From Winogradskyella sp. MH6 (lineage in GTDB: Bacteria; Bacteroidota; Bacteroidia; Flavobacteriales; Flavobacteriaceae): DNA of 64,000 nt. Both the position numbers and the translations under genes were made by a program. This document shows, one piece after another, positions 1 through 10,200 of the stretch (within the stretch, counting starts at the first letter, position 1; each line of letters opens with the position of its first letter). A model generated the notes under the pieces. The model searched no databases, was not told the origin of the DNA, and worked only from the letters and a program-made list of their open reading frames with translations. The stretch covers positions 2,728,001 to 2,792,000 of the forward strand of contig NZ_CP094494.1 in assembly GCF_022810765.1 (NCBI RefSeq), read 5' to 3'.

Positions 1-87
1 ACCAAACGATAAGCGTCAGTGTCGCAACTACCATAGTTTTTGTATGGTTTTATTTACTATATTTACTTTTATAGCTCATACTTAACA

Positions 88-372
88 ATGTCTAAGCAAA
101 AATCCCTAACCGATGCTATACAGCGGTTGCTAACTGCTGTTCTAAATGCTTTAGGCTATCACAGTACACCCAAGCGTACGTGGCATCAGCATGTGGTGCC
201 TTATGAAGATGGCTGGGCAGTGCGCCGCGAAGGCAATGAGCGTGTTACGTCTAAGCATCGTAAACAAGGCACCGCCATACGTAAAGCCAAAACCCTTGCC
301 AAGCGCTATAATGCAGATGTCATTATTCATCGTGCCAGTGGTGGTATCCGTAAGCGTATTAGTTATCGATGA
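88..372 (+). CDS. DUF2188-type small basic protein
   Basis: A 94-residue protein with many Lys and Arg residues. The C-terminal half (GWAVRREGNERVTSKHRKQG, then AKRYNADVIIHRASGGIRKR) has the layout of the DUF2188 family: a Trp-containing strand, a helix of basic residues and a closing strand with a G-x-I-R motif. The family's biochemical role is not established. An in-frame upstream start at 40 would add a hydrophobic, Tyr/Phe-rich stretch that does not fit the family, so the ATG at 88 (MSKQKS) is preferred. The gene stands alone, with about 250 bases before the next gene. Domain call fairly sure, function unknown. Confidence 0.7.
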   Translation: MSKQKSLTDAIQRLLTAVLNALGYHSTPKRTWHQHVVPYEDGWAVRREGNERVTSKHRKQGTAIRKAKTLAKRYNADVIIHRASGGIRKRISYR

Positions 373-540
373 TCTTAAAGTTTTACCAGACTACTTTTTT
401 TAACACTTTATGGTTTTTTTTAGGTTGTTCATCTATTTATAAATGAGCGTATTGTAATAATATCTATCTTATAGACAATTCCCTTAGTACCGCTTCCTTA
501 GTGGTATGTGATTACATAATTCGTTGTTGACCGCATCGGA

Positions 541-574
541 TAGCATGATACCCTTTTTTGGGTATGGTTTGCTA
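541..574. other. inverted repeat / hairpin upstream of the 672-aa gene
   Basis: ATACCC (548-553), a six-T loop, then GGGTAT (560-565), with an outer TAGCA (541-545) / TGCTA (570-574) pair. It lies about 48 bases before the ATG at 623. With its T-run in the loop rather than after the stem it is a poor intrinsic terminator. It may be an operator or a 5' leader structure. Confidence 0.4.
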
Positions 575-622
575 TGGAAGATGCTTTTATTTTGAGTGTT
601 AACCAACTAAACTATATGAATT

Positions 623-2641
623 ATGAAAATTAGAATCTTATTAATTTTTATCCTTATTGCGCAATTAGCCAATTCTCAGATTACCTTAACTGATTATTTT
701 ATAGTTAACAATGAGAGAGTCGAAATTGAAATCTTAAAAACTGACGGAAAGTATAAAATTAAAATGTCTAAAGGCGGTGACAATAAAGAGTTCGTAATTG
801 GTAATAATGTTGGTGATTTTTATGATTTTAGAAAACAATTTAGGAAGAGTGTATATGTAGAACTGCTAGGTAAATCTCTAATAGAAGGACATGCAGATTA
901 CGATATAAGCATATTAAAAAGAGTAGATGAAGAAGCAGAAAGTACATATTATAGTTTTGCTAATAACTTAAGAGTTTTAGATGATTTAGAATATAAGCCT
1001 AAAACAGGTGATTTAAAAATCAATGACCAAATACCTGTTTACATGAAAAAGAAAGTAATTGGAACCATTTTTAAGGATAAATTAGAAGATGAAGCAAAAA
1101 AAGAGTTTAAATCTAAAGTTGTAGAATTAGATAATTTGATACAAGCTGATTATACAAATAATCTCCAAAGTATAATAAAACTGGCAAATGAATTAAATAT
1201 AGAAGAATATGAAAATATTAGTACTGCCTCAGAAACCCTCTCAGTAAAAGAGACCAATTCTAAAACCTTAATAGCAGAGTTATTGAGTTTTAAGGATAAG
1301 TACAAAAAATATAGGCAACAATATGTGAAGGTTCTAATGAGTCAGTATGAAAATACTAAGGACTCAGCACCATTTACCTACCTTATAATTGACGAAGTAC
1401 AAGTCGAATTTTATAAGGGCTTTTTAGAAATAATAAAGGTTAATGGACATTTTAAATGTAACGATGACATGAAGTTTAATTGTGCTTACATTCCCTCTTT
1501 TCTTAAAGATGAAACTTCTATAACCTTTACGAATCTATACGGTATAGGCTTTACAAGTAGAACAAATTATAAACGGTTAGATAACGTTCGTTTATATATA
1601 AACCAGGCTAACAAACAATTTAGAGACGTGGATATTAATATTCTCGGAGAAGAGCAAAGAATCTATGAAAAAAAATTACGCGAGGAATTTTTTATAAGGA
1701 TGGACGATATAATGGTATATGACTTCTATGTGAATAAACTAACCAGAGATTTTAGTCCAATGGATCAAAAATTAACAGTAAAAGGTGGGGAAAAACTAAC
1801 TTTAACAAAAGAGCAAACACGAAAAATTCTTGAGGTGGAAGTTTTTAGCGATTTCGAAGGCTTTGATGCAGATACACCAAATGGCTTAATCCAAATGGAG
1901 TTATCCAAGCATTTTAATATTAATACTAAAAGAATAGATGCTTCTAGGCCATTTAAGTTTATTTCAGAAGGCTGGGGATTGTTTCAGTATACTGAAATTG
2001 TAGGAGGCATCACCAAAATCGAAGACAATCAAAGACGATTAAATCCAGAGCGTATTGATACGGAAGTTCTGTCTAATGATGGTATTACCACAGTAATCGA
2101 TGCCAAAAGATATACTACACCCACAGACCTTTTAAATTATAGGGATTGGTATATAGGGCAAGATTTTAATCTCTTATTAATAGATAACCCAAATTTAAAA
2201 CATCAATTTCATATCAATGGAGGCTTACGTTTTAATCGAACAGCAATCCAAGATAGTATACAGACTGTAGGAGCTGATAATTTAAAGGAAGAACAGTATT
2301 CTTTGAGCTATTGGACATTTTATCCTGAATTTTTAATGCATATTTTACCCGAAGAACGCTATGGTTTTTATGCTATGTGGAGGCCTAACTATGTTCATTT
2401 GGCTAGTGACAGAGTGGAATTCAAAAGTTTGGCTGACCCAGTTACAGGATTTAGACGAAAGGTTTCTAACTGGATGAATGAATTTGAATTTAAAGGATAT
2501 GTAGATGTAGGGTCAAATGGGCAATTATTTTTAAGATGGCGCTTATTTCACGAAATGGGATATTCAGCAAATAATTTTAGTCAAATTCAACTGGGTTTCT
2601 CATTTTATTTGCTTGGAAGGAATAAGGAAAGTTTAAATTAG
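623..2641 (+). CDS. exported protein of unknown function with barrel-like C-terminus
   Basis: A 672-residue protein that I do not recognise. The first 18 residues (MKIRILLIFILIAQLANS) are a clear Sec signal peptide, so it leaves the cytoplasm. Residues about 130-260 are charged and helical. The last 170 residues alternate aromatic and polar positions, with segments such as HQFHINGGLRFNR, GQLFLRWRLFHEMGY and FSQIQLGFSFYLLG that look like beta-strands of an outer-membrane barrel; the protein does not end in the classical C-terminal Phe. An intrinsic terminator at 2690-2717 separates it from hsdM, so it is probably not part of the R-M operon. Signal peptide sure, barrel an inference. Confidence 0.7.
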   Translation: MKIRILLIFILIAQLANSQITLTDYFIVNNERVEIEILKTDGKYKIKMSKGGDNKEFVIGNNVGDFYDFRKQFRKSVYVELLGKSLIEGHADYDISILKRVDEEAESTYYSFANNLRVLDDLEYKPKTGDLKINDQIPVYMKKKVIGTIFKDKLEDEAKKEFKSKVVELDNLIQADYTNNLQSIIKLANELNIEEYENISTASETLSVKETNSKTLIAELLSFKDKYKKYRQQYVKVLMSQYENTKDSAPFTYLIIDEVQVEFYKGFLEIIKVNGHFKCNDDMKFNCAYIPSFLKDETSITFTNLYGIGFTSRTNYKRLDNVRLYINQANKQFRDVDINILGEEQRIYEKKLREEFFIRMDDIMVYDFYVNKLTRDFSPMDQKLTVKGGEKLTLTKEQTRKILEVEVFSDFEGFDADTPNGLIQMELSKHFNINTKRIDASRPFKFISEGWGLFQYTEIVGGITKIEDNQRRLNPERIDTEVLSNDGITTVIDAKRYTTPTDLLNYRDWYIGQDFNLLLIDNPNLKHQFHINGGLRFNRTAIQDSIQTVGADNLKEEQYSLSYWTFYPEFLMHILPEERYGFYAMWRPNYVHLASDRVEFKSLADPVTGFRRKVSNWMNEFEFKGYVDVGSNGQLFLRWRLFHEMGYSANNFSQIQLGFSFYLLGRNKESLN

Positions 2642-2689
2642 AAAAGCTTATAAAAGGACTTTAACATGTATGTATTAGATAGTAGAGAG

Positions 2690-2717
2690 TTGCCCTTGCA
2701 AACCCAAGGGCTTTTTC
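2690..2717 (+). terminator. intrinsic terminator between the 672-aa gene and hsdM
   Basis: A 7-bp perfect stem, GCCCTTG (2692-2698) with CAAGGGC (2705-2711), a six-base loop and a following T-run. Placed 50 bases after the stop at 2641 and 35 bases before hsdM, it marks hsdM as the start of a new transcription unit. Confidence 0.75.
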
Positions 2718-2751
2718 TATCTTTAAAGCCTTAGGAATTCAAAATTGATTA

Positions 2752-4704
2752 ATGAAAAACTTCAAAGAAAAAGCAGATAAAATTTGGGAAGTAGCCAATC
2801 TACTTCGTGGTGATTATAAACGTTCTGATTACGGAAAGGTGATTTTGCCAATGACTGTACTTAGACGACTAGACTGCGTATTGGCACCAAACAAACAAAA
2901 AGTACTTGACACGTTACCTAAAGTTGAAAAATTGGAAGGTGAAACTGCAAAAGACAAAGTGCTGAACGCAACCGCTGGAATGAACTTCCATAACCGTAGC
3001 AAATTCGACTTTGATAAAATTATAGCAGACCCAAACAATGTGGCTTCCAACTTAAGAAACTACATTAATGGATTTTCTACTTCAGCTCGTGAAATTATTG
3101 AATACTTCAATTTTGATGACCAAATTGATAGAATGGACGACCCGAAAGCAGATATTCTATACCGTGTGGTTAAAGCATTTCAAGAAATTGATTTGTCCGA
3201 GATGGATTCGATGGAAATGGGCTATGTGTTTGAGGATTTAATTAGACGTTTTGCGGAGCAATCCAACGAAACCGCAGGAGAGCACTTTACACCTCGAGAA
3301 GTGATTAAACTGATGGTAAATATGCTTTTCAACGAGGATAGCGAAATCCTAACTAAAGAAGGTATTGTAAAAACACTATATGACCCAGCTTGTGGGACAG
3401 GTGGAATGCTATCCATTGGAGAACAACACGTAAAAGAACTAAATCCAAATGCGGAATTAAAAGTTTTTGGACAAGAAATAAACCCAGAATCCTATGCGAT
3501 TTGTAAATCGGATATGCTGATTAAAGGACAGAATCCAAGTAACATAAAATTTGGAAACACCTTTACTGTTGATGGTTTAGAAGATGAGCAGTTTGATTAT
3601 ATGCTATCCAATCCACCTTTTGGAGTAGACTGGAAAAAGGCCCAGAAAATCATCAATGCAGAGCACGAAAATAAAGGGATGCAAGGACGTTTCGGTGCTG
3701 GCTTACCACGTATTAATGATGGTTCTTTACTGTTTTTACAGCATATGATTTCTAAAATGAAACCATCAGGAACTCGAATTGCGATTGTGTTTAATGGATC
3801 ACCCTTGTTCTCTGGTTCAGCAGGTAGCGGAGAAAGCGAAATCCGTAGATGGATTATTGAAAATGATTGGCTAGAAGCTATTGTTGCATTACCCGACCAA
3901 TTGTTTTATAATACTGGGATTTCCACTTACGTGTGGTTAGTGAACAATAAAAAAGAAGAAAAAAGAAAAGGGAAAGTTCAACTTATAAATGCCACAGGAA
4001 CAAAAGACGAAGAGCTTATTGCTGATGATAAGTTAGACATTAACCGTTTTTGGAAAAAAATGGACAGAAGTCTAGGGAATAAACGAAAAGAAATACCTGA
4101 AAACGGAAACACTAAAGGTATTGGATTTATTAATCAACTGTATGGCAATTTTGAAGAAAATGCCTTTTCTAAAATTTTACCAAACGACTATTTTGGATAT
4201 TGGCGTGTTACAGTAGAACAACCAGATTATGGAGATTTAATGACCAAGGTTGCTCAAGACAAGCAAAAACTTGTTGATTTCTTAAATAATGCTAGCATTG
4301 AGGAAATTCAAAAACAAGTAAATGAGTTTGAGGCTTTATTTAAAATGCATATTGAAGAAGGTAAATGGAAGCAAAAGGGAAATATTTTAACGATTGAAAA
4401 GAACAAAAAGATAAAAATAAAACCATCTTCAAGCAAAAGAGACTACGAAAACATCCCTTTTTTAAAAACAGAAAAGGAAGACAGTCTTGTACCTGAAACT
4501 ATTGAAGAATATTTTGAAAGAGAAGTAACACCACATATACCTGAGGCTTGGATAGACAAAAATAAAACTAAAGTGGGTTACGAAATAAACTTTACCAAGT
4601 ATTTCTATGAGTTTAAACCACTTCGCTCATTAACAGACATTAAAGCTGATATTTTGGCTTTGGAAAAAACCTCATTAGAAAACCAACAAACTGTACTTGA
4701 CTAA
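2752..4704 (+). CDS. hsdM: type I restriction-modification DNA methyltransferase subunit
   Basis: The modification subunit (650 aa) of a type I R-M system. It transfers a methyl group from S-adenosylmethionine to N6 of adenine in the sequence chosen by HsdS. An N-terminal helical HsdM_N region (about 1-150) precedes the methylase domain. The SAM-binding motif I DPACGTGGML begins at D211 and the catalytic N-P-P-F motif spans 287-290. The C-terminal part (about 490-650) is charged and probably contacts HsdS. The stop overlaps the hsdS start by one base (TAATG at 4702-4706), implying translational coupling. Its C-terminus differs from the HsdM-like fragment found at 11029-11178. Identification very secure. 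Confidence 0.97.
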   Translation: MKNFKEKADKIWEVANLLRGDYKRSDYGKVILPMTVLRRLDCVLAPNKQKVLDTLPKVEKLEGETAKDKVLNATAGMNFHNRSKFDFDKIIADPNNVASNLRNYINGFSTSAREIIEYFNFDDQIDRMDDPKADILYRVVKAFQEIDLSEMDSMEMGYVFEDLIRRFAEQSNETAGEHFTPREVIKLMVNMLFNEDSEILTKEGIVKTLYDPACGTGGMLSIGEQHVKELNPNAELKVFGQEINPESYAICKSDMLIKGQNPSNIKFGNTFTVDGLEDEQFDYMLSNPPFGVDWKKAQKIINAEHENKGMQGRFGAGLPRINDGSLLFLQHMISKMKPSGTRIAIVFNGSPLFSGSAGSGESEIRRWIIENDWLEAIVALPDQLFYNTGISTYVWLVNNKKEEKRKGKVQLINATGTKDEELIADDKLDINRFWKKMDRSLGNKRKEIPENGNTKGIGFINQLYGNFEENAFSKILPNDYFGYWRVTVEQPDYGDLMTKVAQDKQKLVDFLNNASIEEIQKQVNEFEALFKMHIEEGKWKQKGNILTIEKNKKIKIKPSSSKRDYENIPFLKTEKEDSLVPETIEEYFEREVTPHIPEAWIDKNKTKVGYEINFTKYFYEFKPLRSLTDIKADILALEKTSLENQQTVLD

Positions 4705-5957
4705 TGAAAACCTACGAAACATATAAGGATAGCGGTATAGAATGGATTGGTGATATCCCTGAGCACTGGGAGGTAAAACCAGTTAAGCATAATTTTAAAT
4801 TTACTACAGGTTTCACGCCGCCAACAGGTAAAAGAGAATTTTATGATAATGGGGAACATATTTGGATTAATATATCAGACCTTCAAGGCAAGTATATTTC
4901 AGATTCGGAGAAGAAAATAACCGATAAAGCAATTAAAAAATACAAGCCTGAAATTGTAAAAACAGGTTCTCTTCTTTACAGTTTTAAATTATCAGTAGGT
5001 CGCGTAGGTTTTGTTACAAAAGATTGTTACACTAATGAAGCTATCTTCTCTATAGAACCAAGAGAAGACACAAATCTTAATTTCTTTTATTATTCATTAC
5101 CTGAACAAATAATAAAAAATGCTAATGAGAATATTTATGGCGCGAAAATCCTAAATCAAGAATTGATTAAAAACGCCACTTTAATTGTTCCTTCATCAGA
5201 AGAACAAACAGCAATAGCCAATTACCTAGACAATAAAACAGCAGAAATAGACCAACTCATAGCTGATAAAAAACAATTGGTAGCACTTTACCAAGAAGAA
5301 AAAACCGCTATTATCAACCAAGCAGTTACCAAAGGTATTAACCCAGATGTAGAACTAAAAGACAGTGGCATTGAATGGTTGGGAGATATCCCTGAGCATT
5401 GGGCTATTAAGAAATTAAAATACGTTTTTAAATCTTTAAATAGTGTTCGTATACCACTTAGTGCAAGTGAACGAGGTAAAATGACTTTAAGAAAATACGA
5501 TTACTATGGTGCTTCTGGAGTAATAGATAAAGTTGAAGATTATTTATTTGAGGAACCTCTTATGTTAATTGGAGAGGATGGTGCGAATCTTTTAACTAGA
5601 ACGAAAAGATTGGTTTTCTTAGCCAAAGGAAAATATTGGGTAAATAATCATGCACATATATTAAAAGTAATTAATGGAGTATTAGAATACTATTGTGAAT
5701 TATTAGAGCTATATGATTTTACAATATGGGTTAGTGGTTCTGCTCAGCCTAAATTAACTTCAGAAAACCTAATGAATATTGAGGTTATCGTTCCACCAAT
5801 TAATGAACAAACCAAAATAATACAATACATAGACAAAGAATCTGCTAGAATAGATGCTAAAATCACTAAAGCAGAACAATACATCAACCTATTGACTGAA
5901 TACAGAACAGCATTAATTAGTGAGGTAGTAACAGGTAAAATAAAAGTAATTGATTAG
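4704..5957 (+). CDS. hsdS: type I restriction-modification specificity subunit
   Basis: The DNA-recognition subunit (417 aa), with the usual two target-recognition halves. Each half opens with nearly the same phrase: SGIEWIGDIPEHW near residue 10 and SGIEWLGDIPEHW near residue 222. Each half ends in a conserved helix: AIANYLDNKTAEIDQLIADK around 173-192, and a similar IIQYIDKESARIDAKITKAE near the C-terminus. These helices set the spacing between the two half-sites and bind HsdM. The variable sequences between them define a bipartite target that cannot be predicted by eye. It overlaps hsdM by one base and is followed two bases later by the next gene. Confidence 0.96.
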   Translation: MKTYETYKDSGIEWIGDIPEHWEVKPVKHNFKFTTGFTPPTGKREFYDNGEHIWINISDLQGKYISDSEKKITDKAIKKYKPEIVKTGSLLYSFKLSVGRVGFVTKDCYTNEAIFSIEPREDTNLNFFYYSLPEQIIKNANENIYGAKILNQELIKNATLIVPSSEEQTAIANYLDNKTAEIDQLIADKKQLVALYQEEKTAIINQAVTKGINPDVELKDSGIEWLGDIPEHWAIKKLKYVFKSLNSVRIPLSASERGKMTLRKYDYYGASGVIDKVEDYLFEEPLMLIGEDGANLLTRTKRLVFLAKGKYWVNNHAHILKVINGVLEYYCELLELYDFTIWVSGSAQPKLTSENLMNIEVIVPPINEQTKIIQYIDKESARIDAKITKAEQYINLLTEYRTALISEVVTGKIKVID

Positions 5958-5959
5958 AA

Positions 5960-6292
5960 ATGAGTGAAAAACTAGATATTAGAAGTGCTGATGAATCGTT
6001 TTATGCGGTTAATAGTTTTCTAGGCTCAGGCGGAAAGCACCTAAGTGAGAGAAATATATTTACCTGTTCATTTAAAGTAAACCATACTGATATTACGCAG
6101 AGGTTTAATAGTGAAGTAGAAATTGAGTGTAAAGAGTTTGTTCCTGCTTATATATTTTACTCTAACGCTTTTAAGTCCTTGGGTTATTTTCATCCTGTAT
6201 GGAGTTCTTACTGTCTTTTTAGCTGGGATGAGATAAAAGAAGAGTTATCAGTAACGCTTAATGATAAAACAATTGTTTTAAAACATATATAA
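5960..6292 (+). CDS. unrecognised 110-aa protein inside the R-M operon
   Basis: A small soluble protein with no signal peptide, membrane segment or motif that I can name. It is rich in aromatic residues (YFHPVWSSYCLFSWDE near residues 76-91) and seems to form a compact alpha/beta domain. It starts two bases after hsdS stops and ends immediately before the ATG of the proteasome-like gene, so it is surely co-translated with both. Possible roles include a partner, regulator or substrate of that protein, or an anti-restriction control factor; none can be shown from the sequence. Confidence 0.75.
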   Translation: MSEKLDIRSADESFYAVNSFLGSGGKHLSERNIFTCSFKVNHTDITQRFNSEVEIECKEFVPAYIFYSNAFKSLGYFHPVWSSYCLFSWDEIKEELSVTLNDKTIVLKHI

Positions 6293-7294
6293 ATGACACT
6301 TTGCACAGCACATATACGTCAAGTAAACGATACCGAAGAATTGGTGTTCGCAACTGATAGTTGCCTTACAGGTGGCGAAAAATGGAAACACGGCATCAAA
6401 TTATTTGAATTACCTAGAAAAGACTGTTTGCTCTGTTTTGCAGGAGATACATTTAGAGCGTATCCATTGGTTTTAAATATGGTTTCTTCTATTCATTTGG
6501 ACAATTATTTGCAATCACCTTCGGCAACACTTGAAGAGGTCTTAGAATTTTTGTCAGAACAATTTACAGAATTAGTTTCTAAAATAGTTTCGGAAATACC
6601 TGGAGAAAACATTCACGAGTTAAGAGGTTCTGCACAATTTCTATTTGGTGGTTGGGATTGGCAACAAGGTGCAAATGGTGCTTTTAGAGTTTGGAAATTG
6701 TATTACAATGAAGCTATTGAAGGATTTGTTTTTGATGAATTAACAAACAATGGAAAACGAGTGTTTTATACGTTCATTGGCAATGCCTCAATAGATGTAG
6801 TTCAAGAAGCAAAAGACAGATATAACAAACTTAGGTTTGATGAAGATAAACAGGACGACAATTTAGATATGGAACCTATTCGGGTTCTTAGTGATATTTC
6901 CTTAGATAAAGCAATTAGAGAAGTTGACGGAAGTTTGCAAATTGCCAAAGTGTACAAATCTAACCGCACAGAGTTTTTTGGTGTGTATTGGGAATCTAGC
7001 AAAGGAATTCCTTGTTTTCAAGGTCGTGAGTATAACGAAATCAACAAACCACTAGTTCGCTATTTTAATCCTGATACGTTTGAAATCATAGAATCTGATT
7101 TACCTGAATGTTTACAAATCATAGATGAAGATACCTATGCAAATGATTACGAATTGGTAAGAGAATGTTATGATGAAGAAGGTTACTTAAAAGATACTGT
7201 TACAGAAAAACAAAAACACGTTTTACGTTTGGTTTTTAAAGATGTGGCATATCGCCAATTTATAAGTAGTCAACAAAGTGAACCACAAATTTAA
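6293..7294 (+). CDS. proteasome beta/HslV-like Ntn-hydrolase within a type I R-M operon
   Basis: A 333-residue protein whose first 185 residues follow the pattern of HslV and proteasome beta-subunits. The start is M-T, so Met removal would expose Thr2 as an N-terminal nucleophile. Then come R9, the hairpin F-A-T-D22-S-C-L-T-G-G (Asp17 of the proteasome), G-I-K36-L-F-E-L (Lys33) and LLCFAGDTFRAYPL (47-60; HslV has GFAGGTADAFTL). Later FLFGGWD, FRVWKLYYNE and FIGNAS-x2-VVQEA match the second sheet and the loop before the last helix. About 150 extra C-terminal residues are not in HslV. It could be a self-activating protease or amidase, or a non-catalytic sensor. It lies between hsdS and hsdR, six bases before hsdR. 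Fold assignment is by motif only; function is inferred. Confidence 0.75.
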   Translation: MTLCTAHIRQVNDTEELVFATDSCLTGGEKWKHGIKLFELPRKDCLLCFAGDTFRAYPLVLNMVSSIHLDNYLQSPSATLEEVLEFLSEQFTELVSKIVSEIPGENIHELRGSAQFLFGGWDWQQGANGAFRVWKLYYNEAIEGFVFDELTNNGKRVFYTFIGNASIDVVQEAKDRYNKLRFDEDKQDDNLDMEPIRVLSDISLDKAIREVDGSLQIAKVYKSNRTEFFGVYWESSKGIPCFQGREYNEINKPLVRYFNPDTFEIIESDLPECLQIIDEDTYANDYELVRECYDEEGYLKDTVTEKQKHVLRLVFKDVAYRQFISSQQSEPQI

Positions 7295-7299
7295 AAGGG

Positions 7300-10200
7300 A
7301 TGAACATAACAACTGAAAATACATTTGAAACTGCCATAGAACAAGCCTTGTTACAAAATGGTGGTTATATCATTGGTGACCCAAACACATACAGTAAAGA
7401 ACTTGGGTTTTTCAAAGATGAAATCCTAACCTTTTTACAACACTCACAACCCAAAAAATGGGAGAAAATATCTGCCATTCATGGAAAAGATACCGAAAAC
7501 AGAGTTTTACAGCGTTTGTACAAAGAACTAGATTTAAGAGGTGCTTTAGATGTGTTGCGAAAAGGCTTTGTAGATTATGGTGTACGTTTTCAAATGGCAT
7601 ATTTTAAACCTGCTTCGGGTTTAAATCCAGATGCTGTAGCAATGTACAATAGCAATAATTTAAAAGTATATCGTCAAATCTATTACAGTAAAAAGAATCA
7701 AAACTCAGTTGATATTGTTTTAGGTTTAAATGGTTTGCCAGTAGCAACATTAGAACTTAAAAATCAGTTTACGGGACAAAACGTAAATCACGCTAAAAAG
7801 CAATACAAAGATACTAGAGATCCAAAAGAACTATTGTTCTCATTTAAGAAACGTGCTTTGGTGCATTTCTCAGTTGATTCAGATGAAGTTTATATGGCAA
7901 CCAAATTAGAAGGTTCAAAAACATTTTGGCTTCCATTTAATAAAGGCAATGGAAACGGAAAAGGAAACCCGCCAAATGATAATGATTATCGCACATCTTA
8001 TTTATGGAATTACATCTTACAAAAAGATAGTTGGCTTCAAATACTACAACAATTCATCCATTTGCAAACTGAGGAAGTCATATCAAACGCAAAGATTTAC
8101 AAAAAGGAAAAAATGATTTTTCCGCGTTATCATCAATTGGATGCTGTTCGTGAAATAACAAATGACACTTTAGAAAATGGAGCAGGTAAAAATTATCTAG
8201 TACAACATTCAGCAGGTTCAGGAAAAAGTAATTCAATCGCTTGGTTAGCCTATCGATTAACAAGTTTACACAATGCATCAAACGAACGTATTTTTGATTC
8301 CGTAATTGTAGTAACTGACAGACGAGTTTTAGACCAACAATTACAAAATACAATTTATCAATTTGAACATAAACAAGGCGTCGTTCAAAAAATTGATAAA
8401 GACAGTAAACAACTGGCAGATGCTATTAGCAATGGCACTAATATTATAATTACTACACTTCAAAAGTTTCCTTTTGTAATCGATAAAGTGGGCGAAATAC
8501 CAGACCGTAAATATGCTGTAATTATTGATGAAGCTCACAGTTCTCAAGGTGGTGAAGCCAGTAAAAAAATGAAAGAGGTTTTAGGTGTTGTAGAAGATGA
8601 TGAAAGTTCAACACAAGAACCTTATCCAAATTATGGAGAAGGAGATGATGACGAAACTATTTTAGGACAGGATATTGTGAATAGCTGTATTGAAAAATCT
8701 GCTCAAGCAAGAGGTCAACAAACAAATGTTTCATTCTTTGCGTTTACAGCAACACCAAAATATAAAACACTTCAAGTCTTTGGAGCAAAAGATGAAGAAG
8801 GCAATCCGAAGCCTTTTCATTTATATTCTATGCGTCAAGCTATTGAAGAAGGTTTTATTTTAGATGTTCTAAAAAACTATACGACCTATGAACGTTATTA
8901 TAAACTAACCAAAGCGATAGAAGAAGACCCGAAACTTAACAAAAAGAAAGCTGCAAAGGCAATTGGTAAATACATTGAACTACATCCACATAATTTGGCT
9001 CAAAAAACAGAAATAATTATAGAACATTTTAGGTCTATTGTTTCTAAAAAAATTGGCGGTAAAGCAAAAGCAATGGTTGTTTGTGGTTCAAGGTTACACG
9101 CCAAAAGATTTTTTGAAGAATTTAAAAAATACATCAAAAAGAAAAAATATCAGAATGAATTAAAAGTGATTGTTGCATTTTCGGGAAAACTGAAAGATGA
9201 CAATTATCCTGATGGAGTTTTAGAATCTGAACTCAATGGATTTAAGGAAAAGGAATTACCACAAATGTTTGAAAAAGAGGAATACAAAATTTTGATTGTA
9301 GCTGATAAATACCAAACAGGTTTTGACCAACCTTTATTACATACAATGTATGTAGATAAAAAATTATCAGGAGTAAAAGCAGTTCAAACACTTTCTCGAT
9401 TAAACAGAATGTGTGCAGGTAAAGAAGATACTTTTGTGTTGGATTTTGCGAATGACAGAGAAACTATCTTTAATTCTTTTCAACCCTATTACGAAGTAAC
9501 AACTGTAACTGATGAAACGGACATTAATCACTTGTACGATTTAAAAGCAAGATTAGATGATTTTCAAGTGTATTGGCAAGAAGAAATTGATGACTTTGCA
9601 AATGTCTACTTCCACCCTAATACAAATTTGAACAATGCTAAAAATCAAAAATATCTGTATTCGTTTACAGACCCATCTGTAGAACGTTACAAAGAACTTG
9701 AAGAAGAGAAACAAGATGAATTCAAAAAATCAATTCGTTCTTGGACAAACTTGTATTCTTTTTTAGCTCAGATAATGCCATTTGTAGATGCAGAATTTGA
9801 AAAATTCTATGCATTTGCTAAATTATTGCAAACTCGTTTACCTAAAAGAGACTTATCTGAGACTTTCCAACTTTCTGATGAAGTAGCGCTGGAATATTAT
9901 CGTTTAGAAAAGATTAAAGAAGGCTCAATAGAACTTTTAAAAGGAGAAGAAGGAGAACTCAGTGGAACAACAGAAGCAGGTTTAAAACGTACTAAAGACG
10001 AAGAAGCCTTATTATCAGAAATAGTTTCTATTTTGAATGATCGATTCGGAACTGAGTTTGAAGATGCGGATAAACTATTTTTTGACCAAATAGAAGCGGA
10101 ATTGATGGAAGATAAAAAACTTCAAAAGCAGGCAAAAGCGAATAAAATGGATACGTTTAAATATGCGTTTGAGGATATGTTTATGACCAAACTAATTGGA

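Noticed and set aside
41..87. N-terminal extension of the DUF2188 protein from an upstream start
   Set aside because: It adds a Tyr/Phe/Ile-rich stretch not expected in this family, and MSKQKS at 88 is a better start.
2752..4704. Type IIG or BREX-like methylase instead of HsdM
   Set aside because: The adjoining two-repeat HsdS and the HsdR helicase-nuclease define a classical type I system.
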